NCBI GenBank assembly: GCA_019313025.1
Contig: JAFDCA010000522.1
Span: 1 to 7,045, forward strand
DNA: 7,045 nucleotides
Origin: Deltaproteobacteria bacterium
Lineage (GTDB): Bacteria; Desulfobacterota; Desulfobacteria; Desulfobacterales; UBA11574
Direction of reading: 5' to 3'
Part shown: piece by piece, positions 1-6,559 of the stretch
How positions within the stretch are numbered: the stretch's first letter is position 1
Layout: every line of letters begins with the position of its first letter
Translations under genes and position numbers: made by a program
The notes under the pieces: model-generated
Database searches by the model: none
The model's input: the letters and a program-made list of their open reading frames with translations, nothing else
What the model was told of the DNA's origin: nothing

Positions 1-161
1 AAAGAAGAGATGAGTTCTACGCCGAGTTTACCAGGTTCGCTGTCGAAGCCAAGGGCGTGAAGATAAAACGGCGCCTCAGTTATCGGTCCTTTATGGCCAA
101 GAGAGTACAACTCGACACACCGCTGCTCTATGTCGTAAGTTTCAGGTAAAAAAGGGTTCAT
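1..161 (-). CDS. Unrecognised protein, N-terminal 53 residues only (cut by window edge)
   Basis: An open frame starts with ATG at 161-159 and runs off the left end of the window without a stop. The first residues read MNPFLPETYDIEQRCVELYS, and further on there is a motif-like stretch FYLHALGFDSEPGKLGVEL. The start is well supported: it overlaps the stop of the upstream ATP-grasp gene as ATGA, and a strong GGAGG lies 6 nt upstream inside the last codons of that gene. Such an overlap normally means translational coupling, so this is the fourth member of the gltA - metallopeptidase - ligase operon. I do not recognise the family from 53 residues. No signal peptide or membrane segment is visible in the portion present. 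Confidence 0.8.
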   Translation of the reverse strand, partial: MNPFLPETYDIEQRCVELYSLGHKGPITEAPFYLHALGFDSEPGKLGVELISS

Positions 162-1585
162 TCCCTACCTCCATCAAAGGGGAGCACTCTGCAGCGGCCC
201 TGTAATTCATTTACAAAAGTCGCAGCATAAGACTCGAGTTGTTTTAAGTGGCTATCAAGAACGCTTTCGCGCGTTTGCAACATGGCAAAACGGGCTTCAT
301 GACAAATTTTAGTCGCTATTTCAGGAAGATTGCCCAGAATACACCACTCATCGGGACGTTTGATGTCACGGCAGGTCGTTCCGTTTCGAACCCGCTCGAC
401 GGCATTGTTCACAAGGGTGTAAATGCCCGCTTTTATTTTGTGCTTGATAAAGCAAGGTTTATCTTCCAAGCTGTGCACAATTAAGTGAGCACCGTTATAA
501 GGCCTCCGGAACATCTTTTTGGACTGTTCTAAAAAATCTTGTGTAAATTCTTCAATAAGACCCAGAAACTGCATCACGTGAAGCGCCACCAAGGGAACTT
601 CACCCCTGTCCACTTGTAGCAATGATAAAAGCATGGTCGATCCCTGGAACCTCGGGTTGATCTCTAAAGCCAACACCTCGTCGCCGTGAAGAAGGAAATC
701 CATACCAAAAAGACCCAAAAAACCTTTGGCGCCCATGAAAATGCCGATTTTTTCCATAATTGTACAGATTTCTTCCCTTATGGATTTCGGGACTCTGTCG
801 GCAGCTGAGAAATCATTTCCGCAGTAAACTTCAGCCCGGTTTGTGCATCCATAGGCACCTACAATTTGAACTGACGGACAGGCAGCGATTGATCTCAATC
901 CTTCACGGGTTTTCAGGATGACACAATGCCCGTTGAGAGAAGGCACCGGCAAATATTTGGACAGTTTCACGCGTTGATCGGGTTCAAGTATATCCTTGAC
1001 CCTCTCGAATTCTGTCTCATTGTTCACAAAATAAGTGTTCTCCCCGGAAGACCCCACCGGGGGCTGTATGACAAAAGGGCCATCCAAAATATCACTTGCC
1101 TTGGAAAAGGTTGTTTCATCCAAGGTACTTACAAAAGTCTTCGGGGTCTTTACGCCCAACATGGAAAACATTTCCAATTGCCGCAACTTGTCGTCAAAAA
1201 GATCCTTAAGCATCAAAGGGGGCGCCAACACACGAAAACGTCTGTCATTTTCTAACACCCTAAGGGAACGGTAGCAAACCGTATGGATAGGTTCCTTCAC
1301 ACCACTGATGTATGTTTCAATCCGTTTCCGTGTCGGCGCTTCCCACAGCATTTCAAGATCCTGATTCCCCCAGTTTTCCCGCCTCCCGAAATCTTTCTCC
1401 ACAGAAAATAGGGTCTTTTCTGTCCAAAGCCTTTCATATTCCTCACCAAAGTCACAAAAGAATCCCGCATCTAAAGAAATAAAATCAAGCACCGCATACG
1501 CATCGATACCTCTCTGTCCCACCCAGGCCCAGGTTCCCCGGTATTTGCTCAGTGCATCCTTAAGTTGGAACAGATTCTTTATCAT
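158..1585 (-). CDS. ATP-grasp carboxylate-amine ligase family protein
   Basis: A 475-residue cytosolic protein with an ATP-grasp fold. Residues 1-120 form a family-specific N-terminal (pre-ATP-grasp) part. The segment DDKLRQLEMFSMLGVKTPKT (131-150) is the usual entry to the ATP-grasp subdomain, with K133 as a likely nucleotide contact. PFVIQPPVGSSGENT (170-184) is the glycine-rich loop, and D296 with E308/N310 in LALEINPRFQGS form the Mg-ATP site. About 140 residues follow as a C-terminal extension. Family members activate a carboxylate as an acyl phosphate and join it to an amine or another nucleophile; the substrates here cannot be read from the sequence. Q174 sits where most relatives have a lysine. 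The gene starts 3 nt after the metallopeptidase stop with only a weak TTGGA-like ribosome site, and its stop overlaps the next start. The overall class is secure; whether it ligates peptides, amino acids or another acid is open. Confidence 0.88.
   Translation of the reverse strand: MIKNLFQLKDALSKYRGTWAWVGQRGIDAYAVLDFISLDAGFFCDFGEEYERLWTEKTLFSVEKDFGRRENWGNQDLEMLWEAPTRKRIETYISGVKEPIHTVCYRSLRVLENDRRFRVLAPPLMLKDLFDDKLRQLEMFSMLGVKTPKTFVSTLDETTFSKASDILDGPFVIQPPVGSSGENTYFVNNETEFERVKDILEPDQRVKLSKYLPVPSLNGHCVILKTREGLRSIAACPSVQIVGAYGCTNRAEVYCGNDFSAADRVPKSIREEICTIMEKIGIFMGAKGFLGLFGMDFLLHGDEVLALEINPRFQGSTMLLSLLQVDRGEVPLVALHVMQFLGLIEEFTQDFLEQSKKMFRRPYNGAHLIVHSLEDKPCFIKHKIKAGIYTLVNNAVERVRNGTTCRDIKRPDEWCILGNLPEIATKICHEARFAMLQTRESVLDSHLKQLESYAATFVNELQGRCRVLPFDGGRE
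162..172 (-). promoter_or_regulatory. Ribosome binding site of the truncated left-edge gene
   Basis: GGAGG (172-168) is followed by a 6-nt spacer and ATG at 161. It lies within the last codons of the ATP-grasp gene. It is the best Shine-Dalgarno site among the downstream genes of this operon and is the main evidence that the left-edge frame is a real gene. Confidence 0.75.
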
Positions 1586-1588
1586 GGT

Positions 1589-2665
1589 TCATTCCAACGG
1601 AAAAATCCAATGAGAGGGGTTCACAATACCGTTTTGCACAAACCTGTCTATTAATTGAGCGTGTCTGAAAGCAATTTTTCCACCCATTAGCATTTCAAGA
1701 TTGCCCTTGGCATTAAGGTACGATCGAACCCTATTGGGTCCGGTAAAATAGTGAAATTCCTTTGTAAGCGCACCTGAGCGTGACGTATCGGCCAACCCCC
1801 GTTTCACCCGTGCCACAATCGTATACGCCGTCTCTTCATCGAAATACTCCAAGAGTTCTTCAAAAACTTCTGCAAATCCGGCTGTGAGCGATAAGTATAC
1901 CGCCAAACAACGCCCAGCGTAAATTTTCTCCTGGAAGGGATAAAGGTTATCAGACATGTGTTCAAAGTGAACCGCAAGTCCTTCTTCGGCTTCTCGATAG
2001 CCTGCCGTACCCATGGAAAAAATACCCCATGGAAAGCAGGAACCATTGTGAATGCGAACAGCGTGAACATCTATCTCATGTACCAAAAGGCGTTTTACTT
2101 CCTGGGGTGCAAACAGAGCATTTCGATTAAGATGAATGACGCGGGAAACACTGTCTACCGATATTTTTGTGGCCATTGAAGACGCCAGCGTAATATCCAT
2201 GGAAATACCAAGTTTTTCTAAGCGGGTCTCAAGTAACTTTGCAAAGTCCTTTGCTAAAACGCTTCGTTCAGGAGGCATGACATCTGAAAGTCTTTCTAAA
2301 ACCTGGCGAGCCAGCTGGGCGTCTTTGGTGGTTGGGGCGCCGAAGATTTCAATGGCAAATCGTGTGAATCTTTCGCTGCCGACCGCAGCAAACATCTTTT
2401 TAGTTCTGTCCAGCTCGAACTGTTTTTCACGGTATAGTTCGATGACTTCATCCGGGGCATCCATGGATTCAAGAGGCAAAATCGGCTTAAAATCACTCCA
2501 ATCTGAAGGACCGTTTTTATATTTGAACACAGGAGATTTTTTAATGCTAAAAAAACGAGGGTTCAGAAAAGCTTTTTGTTCCTCGAGCAAGTTGACCGGC
2601 TTCACCACCTGGCCCAGGGTGAGTTGCTGCAGTAAACTTCTAAGCTTCCTATCCGTAGCGTTCAT
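1589..2665 (-). CDS. DUF1704 / MATCAP-like zinc metallopeptidase (QEGLA-motif family)
   Basis: A 358-residue soluble protein. The zincin signature HExxxH appears as HEIDVH with H196, E197 and H201. The family's second motif (QEGLA) appears as EEGLAVHFEH, where E228 is the likely third zinc ligand. A downstream block, RVKRGLADTSRSGALTKEFHY (286-306), is also typical of the family. Bacterial members are often labelled 'flavohemoglobin expression-modulating QEGLA motif protein'; eukaryotic relatives (MATCAP) are carboxypeptidases that remove the C-terminal tyrosine of alpha-tubulin. A carboxypeptidase role here is therefore inferred from family; the substrate is unknown. The gene begins 10 nt after the gltA stop with no clear Shine-Dalgarno sequence, so ribosomes probably reinitiate from gltA. 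It is followed after 3 nt by the ATP-grasp ligase, suggesting the two enzymes act on the same molecule. Confidence 0.87.
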   Translation of the reverse strand: MNATDRKLRSLLQQLTLGQVVKPVNLLEEQKAFLNPRFFSIKKSPVFKYKNGPSDWSDFKPILPLESMDAPDEVIELYREKQFELDRTKKMFAAVGSERFTRFAIEIFGAPTTKDAQLARQVLERLSDVMPPERSVLAKDFAKLLETRLEKLGISMDITLASSMATKISVDSVSRVIHLNRNALFAPQEVKRLLVHEIDVHAVRIHNGSCFPWGIFSMGTAGYREAEEGLAVHFEHMSDNLYPFQEKIYAGRCLAVYLSLTAGFAEVFEELLEYFDEETAYTIVARVKRGLADTSRSGALTKEFHYFTGPNRVRSYLNAKGNLEMLMGGKIAFRHAQLIDRFVQNGIVNPSHWIFPLE

Positions 2666-2675
2666 CGATATCGGA

Positions 2676-3956
2676 CTATCGTTGGTCGATGGGAATATAG
2701 TCGGTTATGGTCGGTCCGGTGTAAATCTGACGAGGTCGTCCAAGTTTCCATTTGGGATCATCTAGACTCTCTTTCCATTGAGCAATCCAGCCCGGTAACC
2801 GACCGATGGCAAACATGACCGTAAACATGTTGGTGGGAATGCCCATGGCTCGAAGGACGATGCCGCTGTAAAAATCGATATTTGGATACAGATTGTATTC
2901 AATGAAATAATCATCTCTTAATGCCGCTTCTTCAAGTTCCTTGGCAATATCGAGCAACGGATCTTTAATGTTGAGTTTGGCAAGAACCTTATCACACATC
3001 TTCTTCATGATTTTGGCCCGCGGATCATATGCCTTATATACGCGATGTCCAAAACCCATGAGGCGAAAGGGATCTTTTTTATCTTTGGCGCGTTTAATGG
3101 CCTTGCGATAGTTCCCGCCGTCTTGTTGAATATCGGTAAGCATTTCGATGACCGCTTGATTGGCTCCTCCGTGCAACGGGCCCCAGAGAGCTGCGATACC
3201 GGCGGAAATCGCCGCATACAGATTGACTCTCCCGCTCCCCACCAGCCTTACCGCTGAAGTCGAACAGTTCTGCTCATGGTCAGCGTGAAGAATCCAGAAA
3301 ACATCCAGTGCCCTTACCAGGTCTTCATCAATGTGATACGGCTTAACCGGTGTATCAAACATCATGTTCAGAAAATTTGCACAGTATTTTAGATCAGGTC
3401 GCGGATAAACAACTTTGTGACCTCTCGATATCTTATAAGACATGGCGGCCATGGTCCGAACTTTGGATAATAAGCGGGTAACGGTAATATTGATCTCCTC
3501 TTCAATGTCCTCAAGCTCGGGATAAAAGCTTCTTAAAGCATTCACCATGGATGAGAGTATTCCCATGGGATGAGAAGCTCTGGGAAAGTTCTGATAAAAA
3601 ATCTGCATGTCCTCATGCACAAGTGATTGGTCGTTAAATAAAACCGACATGTTTTTGAGCTCCGCTTTGGTGGGCAGCCGACCGTTTATTAACAAATAGA
3701 CGGTTTCGAGAAAACTCGAATGTTCAGCCAGCTGTTCCACCGGGATTCCGCGATACCGTAGAATTCCTTTTTCACCATCCATGAACGTAATGGAACTGGT
3801 GCAGCTGCCGGTGTTGGCATAGCCAGGATCCAAGGTAATGAGGCCCGTCATTTGGCGAAGGTTTGAAATATCGATGGCCCTTTCGCCCTCACTGCCGGTA
3901 ACAATTGGAAGTTCATATGTTTTGTCGACGAATATAAGTTTAACCTTATCTTCCAT
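2676..3956 (-). CDS. gltA: Citrate synthase, type II (si-type, GltA-like)
   Basis: A 426-residue citrate synthase condensing acetyl-CoA with oxaloacetate in the cytosolic TCA cycle. The catalytic triad is intact: H262 in LWGPLHGGAN, H304 in MGFGHRVYKAYDPRA and D361 in YPNIDFYSGI, equivalent to H264/H305/D362 of E. coli GltA. The HADHEQNCSTS block (224-234) is also present. The length and an N-terminal small beta domain fit the hexameric type II enzymes of proteobacteria, many of which are inhibited by NADH. I chose ATG 3956 because MEDKVKLIFVDK aligns with the usual family N-terminus and AGAGGTG lies 4 nt upstream. In-frame starts at 3974 (ATG) and 4013 (TTG, behind AGGAGG) would add 6 or 19 unusual residues. 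The gene heads an operon with the metallopeptidase 10 nt downstream. In some Desulfobacterota-type anaerobes this enzyme is known to run in reverse (citrate cleavage); nothing in the sequence decides direction. Confidence 0.97.
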   Translation of the reverse strand: MEDKVKLIFVDKTYELPIVTGSEGERAIDISNLRQMTGLITLDPGYANTGSCTSSITFMDGEKGILRYRGIPVEQLAEHSSFLETVYLLINGRLPTKAELKNMSVLFNDQSLVHEDMQIFYQNFPRASHPMGILSSMVNALRSFYPELEDIEEEINITVTRLLSKVRTMAAMSYKISRGHKVVYPRPDLKYCANFLNMMFDTPVKPYHIDEDLVRALDVFWILHADHEQNCSTSAVRLVGSGRVNLYAAISAGIAALWGPLHGGANQAVIEMLTDIQQDGGNYRKAIKRAKDKKDPFRLMGFGHRVYKAYDPRAKIMKKMCDKVLAKLNIKDPLLDIAKELEEAALRDDYFIEYNLYPNIDFYSGIVLRAMGIPTNMFTVMFAIGRLPGWIAQWKESLDDPKWKLGRPRQIYTGPTITDYIPIDQR

Positions 3957-3967
3957 ATTCCACCTCT
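3957..3967 (-). promoter_or_regulatory. Ribosome binding site supporting the gltA start at 3956
   Basis: AGAGGTG (3967-3961) followed by GAAT and ATG. Together with the protein alignment pattern it favours the short 426-residue citrate synthase over the two upstream in-frame starts. Confidence 0.65.
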
Positions 3968-4042
3968 GTTCCATAAATGAGTGATTAGAGTTTAGTATAC
4001 CCAGTTTAAACAAAGTGATTAACCTCCTATTATATCAACGCT

Positions 4043-4054
4043 TTGGCATGCCAA
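4043..4054. promoter_or_regulatory. 12-bp perfect palindrome in the gltA leader (possible operator)
   Basis: TTGGCATGCCAA is a perfect palindrome lying about 90 bp upstream of the gltA start codon and about 110 bp downstream of the predicted promoter. The TTGGC/GCCAA half-sites resemble a dimeric regulator target in shape, but no regulator is identifiable here. It could act as a transcription roadblock or be chance. Confidence 0.35.
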
Positions 4055-4161
4055 TAAACTTCGTATCATCATGTGTCTGAACAGGACGAAACGCTTTCTT
4101 AATGACTACCCAATGACGCATCTCCCATTGATTGAGACGGTGTAAATTTGAGAAAAACTTT

Positions 4162-4190
4162 TGTATACATGAATATCATTATAACGTCAA
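4162..4190 (-). promoter_or_regulatory. Predicted sigma70-type promoter for gltA operon
   Basis: On the minus strand TTGACG (4190-4185) is followed by exactly 17 nt and TATACA (4167-4162), five of six matches to the -35 and four of six to the -10 consensus. The surroundings are AT-rich. Transcription would begin near 4155, giving a leader of about 200 nt before the citrate synthase start. No better promoter was found closer to the gene. Confidence 0.6.
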
Positions 4191-4211
4191 GAAACCGTAT
4201 AAAATATTTTA

Positions 4212-4252
4212 AAAACTATCGTTTACACAGACACACGGGGTATGATAGTTTT
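4212..4252. repeat. 9-bp perfect inverted repeat with 23-bp spacer in the divergent region
   Basis: AAAACTATC (4212-4220) is the exact reverse complement of GATAGTTTT (4244-4252). The arm centres lie 32 bp apart, about three helical turns, so both half-sites would face the same side of the helix. The spacer contains TTTACA and TATGAT, promoter-like hexamers for the plus-strand gene though only 13 bp apart. An operator for the 263-residue gene is plausible; no binding protein is known. Confidence 0.45.
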
Positions 4253-4300
4253 GATATTTATTATCTGGTATCGTGCATCCTTTATCCCGCACTTTGCAAA

Positions 4301-4306
4301 AGGAGG
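4301..4306 (+). promoter_or_regulatory. Ribosome binding site fixing the start of the 263-residue protein
   Basis: AGGAGG is followed by CATT and ATG at 4311. An in-frame upstream ATG at 4242 lacks such a site and would add 23 hydrophobic residues not matching the rest of the protein, so 4311 is preferred. Confidence 0.75.
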
Positions 4307-4310
4307 CATT

Positions 4311-5102
4311 ATGTCTTTTAAAGAAAACCTTTTAAAAAAAATTAAAATCGACAATATGGGGCGACAGATCATTGCTTCCATCGGTCCCTTAGAAAGCGGC
4401 CGCAAGATAGATAAAAAAATTATGCGGGAGCTTCTTGAAATGGCGGACTACACTTACAAAAGAAAGCGAGATCTCGATCTTTATATCGAAAATATCGACG
4501 CCGAAAAAACTCGGATTCTGGTGCTCGACAATGATCTGGCCATTTACAATACGTCTGTCTATGACGTTGCCATGCGTAAAAGTCCCACTGTCAAAGAAAT
4601 GATGAATCCTTTCAATGTGGTTAAAATCCTAAAAGATACGGATGTGGTCATAAGCAAAAAGGAAGACTCCGTGAAAACCATTCAACAGGAATGCGTCGCC
4701 AAGCTGAACCTATCCTTTAATGCACTCGATCTCGATGAAATAATCAAAGACGGCTTGGCCTCTTTTGAAAATGGATACTCGGACGGCGTCACTGAATGCC
4801 TTGATCTGTTTGCAGAGATTTTACATTACACAAACGCACCCAAAGTCTTTAGAATTACCCACCACAAGATAATCGGAGCATGGGATAAAAATGAGAATGG
4901 GGAAGACATGTTCGGCCCCATAGTCCTTTACAGTATGATACACAACACTTTAAAATTGATCGATCAAAAGATCGGCAGTTTTGATAAAGAAAATATTGAA
5001 TTTTTTCAGAATGTTGTATCAGGAAAGGAACCGGCCTCGGCAGAAGGATCGAATGTTTTTCACTATCTTAAAACGGCCGCATTAAAATTGACGTCTGTTT
5101 GA
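4311..5102 (+). CDS. Conserved-looking hypothetical soluble protein (263 aa)
   Basis: I do not recognise this as a named family. The protein is charged, lysine- and acid-rich, predicted soluble, with no signal peptide, membrane span, Cys cluster or nucleotide-binding motif. The N-terminal third holds IIASIGPLESGRKIDKKIMR (16-35) and a lysine/arginine/aspartate-rich stretch; the middle has VLDNDLAIYNTSVYDVAMRK. The last third carries RITHHKIIGAWD and FGPIVLYSMIHNTLKLIDQ and looks helical. A clear AGGAGG sets the start at 4311. It is transcribed divergently from gltA and is followed 86 nt later by the CheD-HDOD gene on the same strand, so a shared transcript is possible. Codon use is in line with its neighbours, which supports a genuine gene. 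The paired histidines (HH) in the C-terminal part are the only eye-catching polar motif; no function is proposed. Confidence 0.85.
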   Translation: MSFKENLLKKIKIDNMGRQIIASIGPLESGRKIDKKIMRELLEMADYTYKRKRDLDLYIENIDAEKTRILVLDNDLAIYNTSVYDVAMRKSPTVKEMMNPFNVVKILKDTDVVISKKEDSVKTIQQECVAKLNLSFNALDLDEIIKDGLASFENGYSDGVTECLDLFAEILHYTNAPKVFRITHHKIIGAWDKNENGEDMFGPIVLYSMIHNTLKLIDQKIGSFDKENIEFFQNVVSGKEPASAEGSNVFHYLKTAALKLTSV

Positions 5103-5188
5103 TATCTATATATGCACAGACAATTTGGGGTGCAAAACTTGACAAAAAAAGTTAAAGTTGATTTTTTATTATCGAGGATTTTGGAGAG

Positions 5189-6526
5189 ATGAAAAAACAA
5201 ATTGTGACTTCAGGCACATCGGTTATTAGTGAGAAAAAACAAGAATCCCTCGAAGCATATCTGGGAAGCTGCGTAGGGGTTACTCTGGTTGATCGCCAGG
5301 CCGATGTGGGAGGATTGCTCCACCTTCTTTTGGCCGAGCCCACAGGATCGGATGCGCATTTTATTCCTGAAAATTATGCAACCACCGGCTTGCCGCATTT
5401 TTTAAATAAATTGATGGATGCGGGGGCTTCGAAAGAAAATTTGGAAGCATGTGTGGCCGGAGGCGCCCTTATAGGACCTGTATCCGATATGGATCTATCC
5501 CTGGATATCGGGGGACGAACCGCTGAAAGGGTTCAAGTTTATCTCGAAGATCAAGGGATTCCGATCATTGAAACCGAAACCGGCGGATATTCCGGACGCA
5601 AAATGAGCCTTGATCTTTATCAATGGAACACGACCATTGAACCGACATGGCAAATTGAACGGCCGTCCATGAGTCCTTTTCAAACCGATGTTGTTTTCAA
5701 TATTGATGAGGCGATTCAAAGGGTGAAACCAATACCCCAGGTGGCACTTAAAGTTATCCGTATGATACACAGAGATGACTATACGATGAAAGAAGTAGGG
5801 AATGAGATCCGCCGGGACCAGGTGATCAGCGGAAGGGTTTTAAATCTTTGCAACTCTGCTATCATGGGTCTGAAAACAGTCGTTGATTCCATAGATCGGG
5901 CACTGGTATTGGTGGGAGAAAAACGACTTTTAAAACTCGTTGTTACGGCATCGGTCAAATCACTCTTCCCGCAATCATTCCAAGGCTACTCTCTGTGCAA
6001 AGGGGGAATCTTCCATCATGCGATCGGAACCGCCCTGATTGCTCAAGAGCTTGCCGCTTTTACTGAAAAGGTGGCACCCGATATTGCCTATACAGCCGGT
6101 CTTTTGCATGATATCGGAAAAATTCCCCTGGATCAGGTGATGACGGCAAACGCCCCTTTCTTCTATAGATCTACCCAGGAAAAAGGCCATGACTTGTGCG
6201 AAATGGAAAGATTGAAGTTCGGTGTAGATCACACTGAAGCCGGAATGCGGCTGGGTAAGCTATGGACCCTGCCAAACAATCTGATTAATGTGATTGCCAA
6301 TCACCATCAGCCCGAAGCTTCAACGGAGGATGAAGAACTTGTTACAATGGTGTATATAGCCGATCTGTTGATGTCAAAATTTCAAGCACACCATGAATTA
6401 GAGCAAATCGATACGGAAAAATTATCGGACAGGCTGAATCGATTGGGGCTAAGTTCTGATCATTTTCCGATGTTGATCGATCGAATTCCAAGAAACATTT
6501 TTCAATCTGCATCCATGCCGGTTTGA
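5189..6526 (+). CDS. CheD-HDOD fusion protein
   Basis: A 445-residue cytosolic fusion. Residues 1-148 are a CheD-type glutamine deamidase domain: LGSCVGV with C28, GGLLHLLL with H45 (17 residues later, as in CheD), ACVAGGALIG, and GIPIIETETGGYSGRKMSLDL. CheD converts glutamines of chemoreceptors to glutamate and binds CheC. Residues about 172-375 are an HDOD domain beginning DEAIQRVKPIPQVALKVIRM, with HH276-277, LLHDIGK (H307, D308), DHTEAG (H348), NHH (H372-H373) and AD392. HDOD proteins are signalling-output modules, often alongside chemotaxis or second-messenger components; most are not proven enzymes. The position matching the catalytic Thr of Thermotoga CheD is E22. The start at 5189 has GGAGAG close by and GAGGA 10 nt upstream. 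No cheC, receptor or kinase gene lies in the window. Domain assignments are firm; the cellular target is unknown. Confidence 0.9.
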   Translation: MKKQIVTSGTSVISEKKQESLEAYLGSCVGVTLVDRQADVGGLLHLLLAEPTGSDAHFIPENYATTGLPHFLNKLMDAGASKENLEACVAGGALIGPVSDMDLSLDIGGRTAERVQVYLEDQGIPIIETETGGYSGRKMSLDLYQWNTTIEPTWQIERPSMSPFQTDVVFNIDEAIQRVKPIPQVALKVIRMIHRDDYTMKEVGNEIRRDQVISGRVLNLCNSAIMGLKTVVDSIDRALVLVGEKRLLKLVVTASVKSLFPQSFQGYSLCKGGIFHHAIGTALIAQELAAFTEKVAPDIAYTAGLLHDIGKIPLDQVMTANAPFFYRSTQEKGHDLCEMERLKFGVDHTEAGMRLGKLWTLPNNLINVIANHHQPEASTEDEELVTMVYIADLLMSKFQAHHELEQIDTEKLSDRLNRLGLSSDHFPMLIDRIPRNIFQSASMPV

Positions 6527-6559
6527 ATAGGGTGTTTTTACACGATGTTAACGATGAAA

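Larger units (their letters stand above)
3957..4310. other. 354-nt divergent intergenic region
   Basis: This AT-rich stretch separates the leftward gltA operon from the rightward unknown gene. It contains the gltA promoter, the gltA leader with an unexplained AGGAGG at 4028-4023, the TTGGCATGCCAA palindrome, the 9-bp inverted repeat, and the ribosome binding site at 4301. I see no tRNA, small gene or convincing riboswitch fold in it. Confidence 0.7.

Noticed and set aside
926..1255. 109-residue plus-strand open frame opposite the ATP-grasp gene
   Set aside because: It lies antisense to the ATP-binding core of a confident gene and shows no motif or ribosome site.
2136..2765. 209-residue plus-strand open frame opposite the metallopeptidase and gltA 3' end
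   Set aside because: It is antisense to two genes with clear catalytic motifs, its composition (Ser-rich, low complexity) is typical of a shadow frame, and it lacks a ribosome binding site.
3980..4021. AGTGATTA direct repeat (3980-3987 and 4014-4021) in the gltA leader
   Set aside because: An 8-mer pair in AT-rich sequence is expected often by chance, and there is no third copy or symmetry.
4222..4246. TTTACA and TATGAT as a promoter for the 263-residue gene
   Set aside because: Spacing is only 13 nt, too short for a standard sigma70 promoter; kept only as a remark under the inverted repeat.
5139..5172. Possible promoter before the CheD-HDOD gene: TTGACA at 5139 with TATTAT at 5167
   Set aside because: The -35 is perfect but the spacer is 22 nt and no good hexamer sits at 16-18 nt; transcription would also begin almost at the ribosome site.
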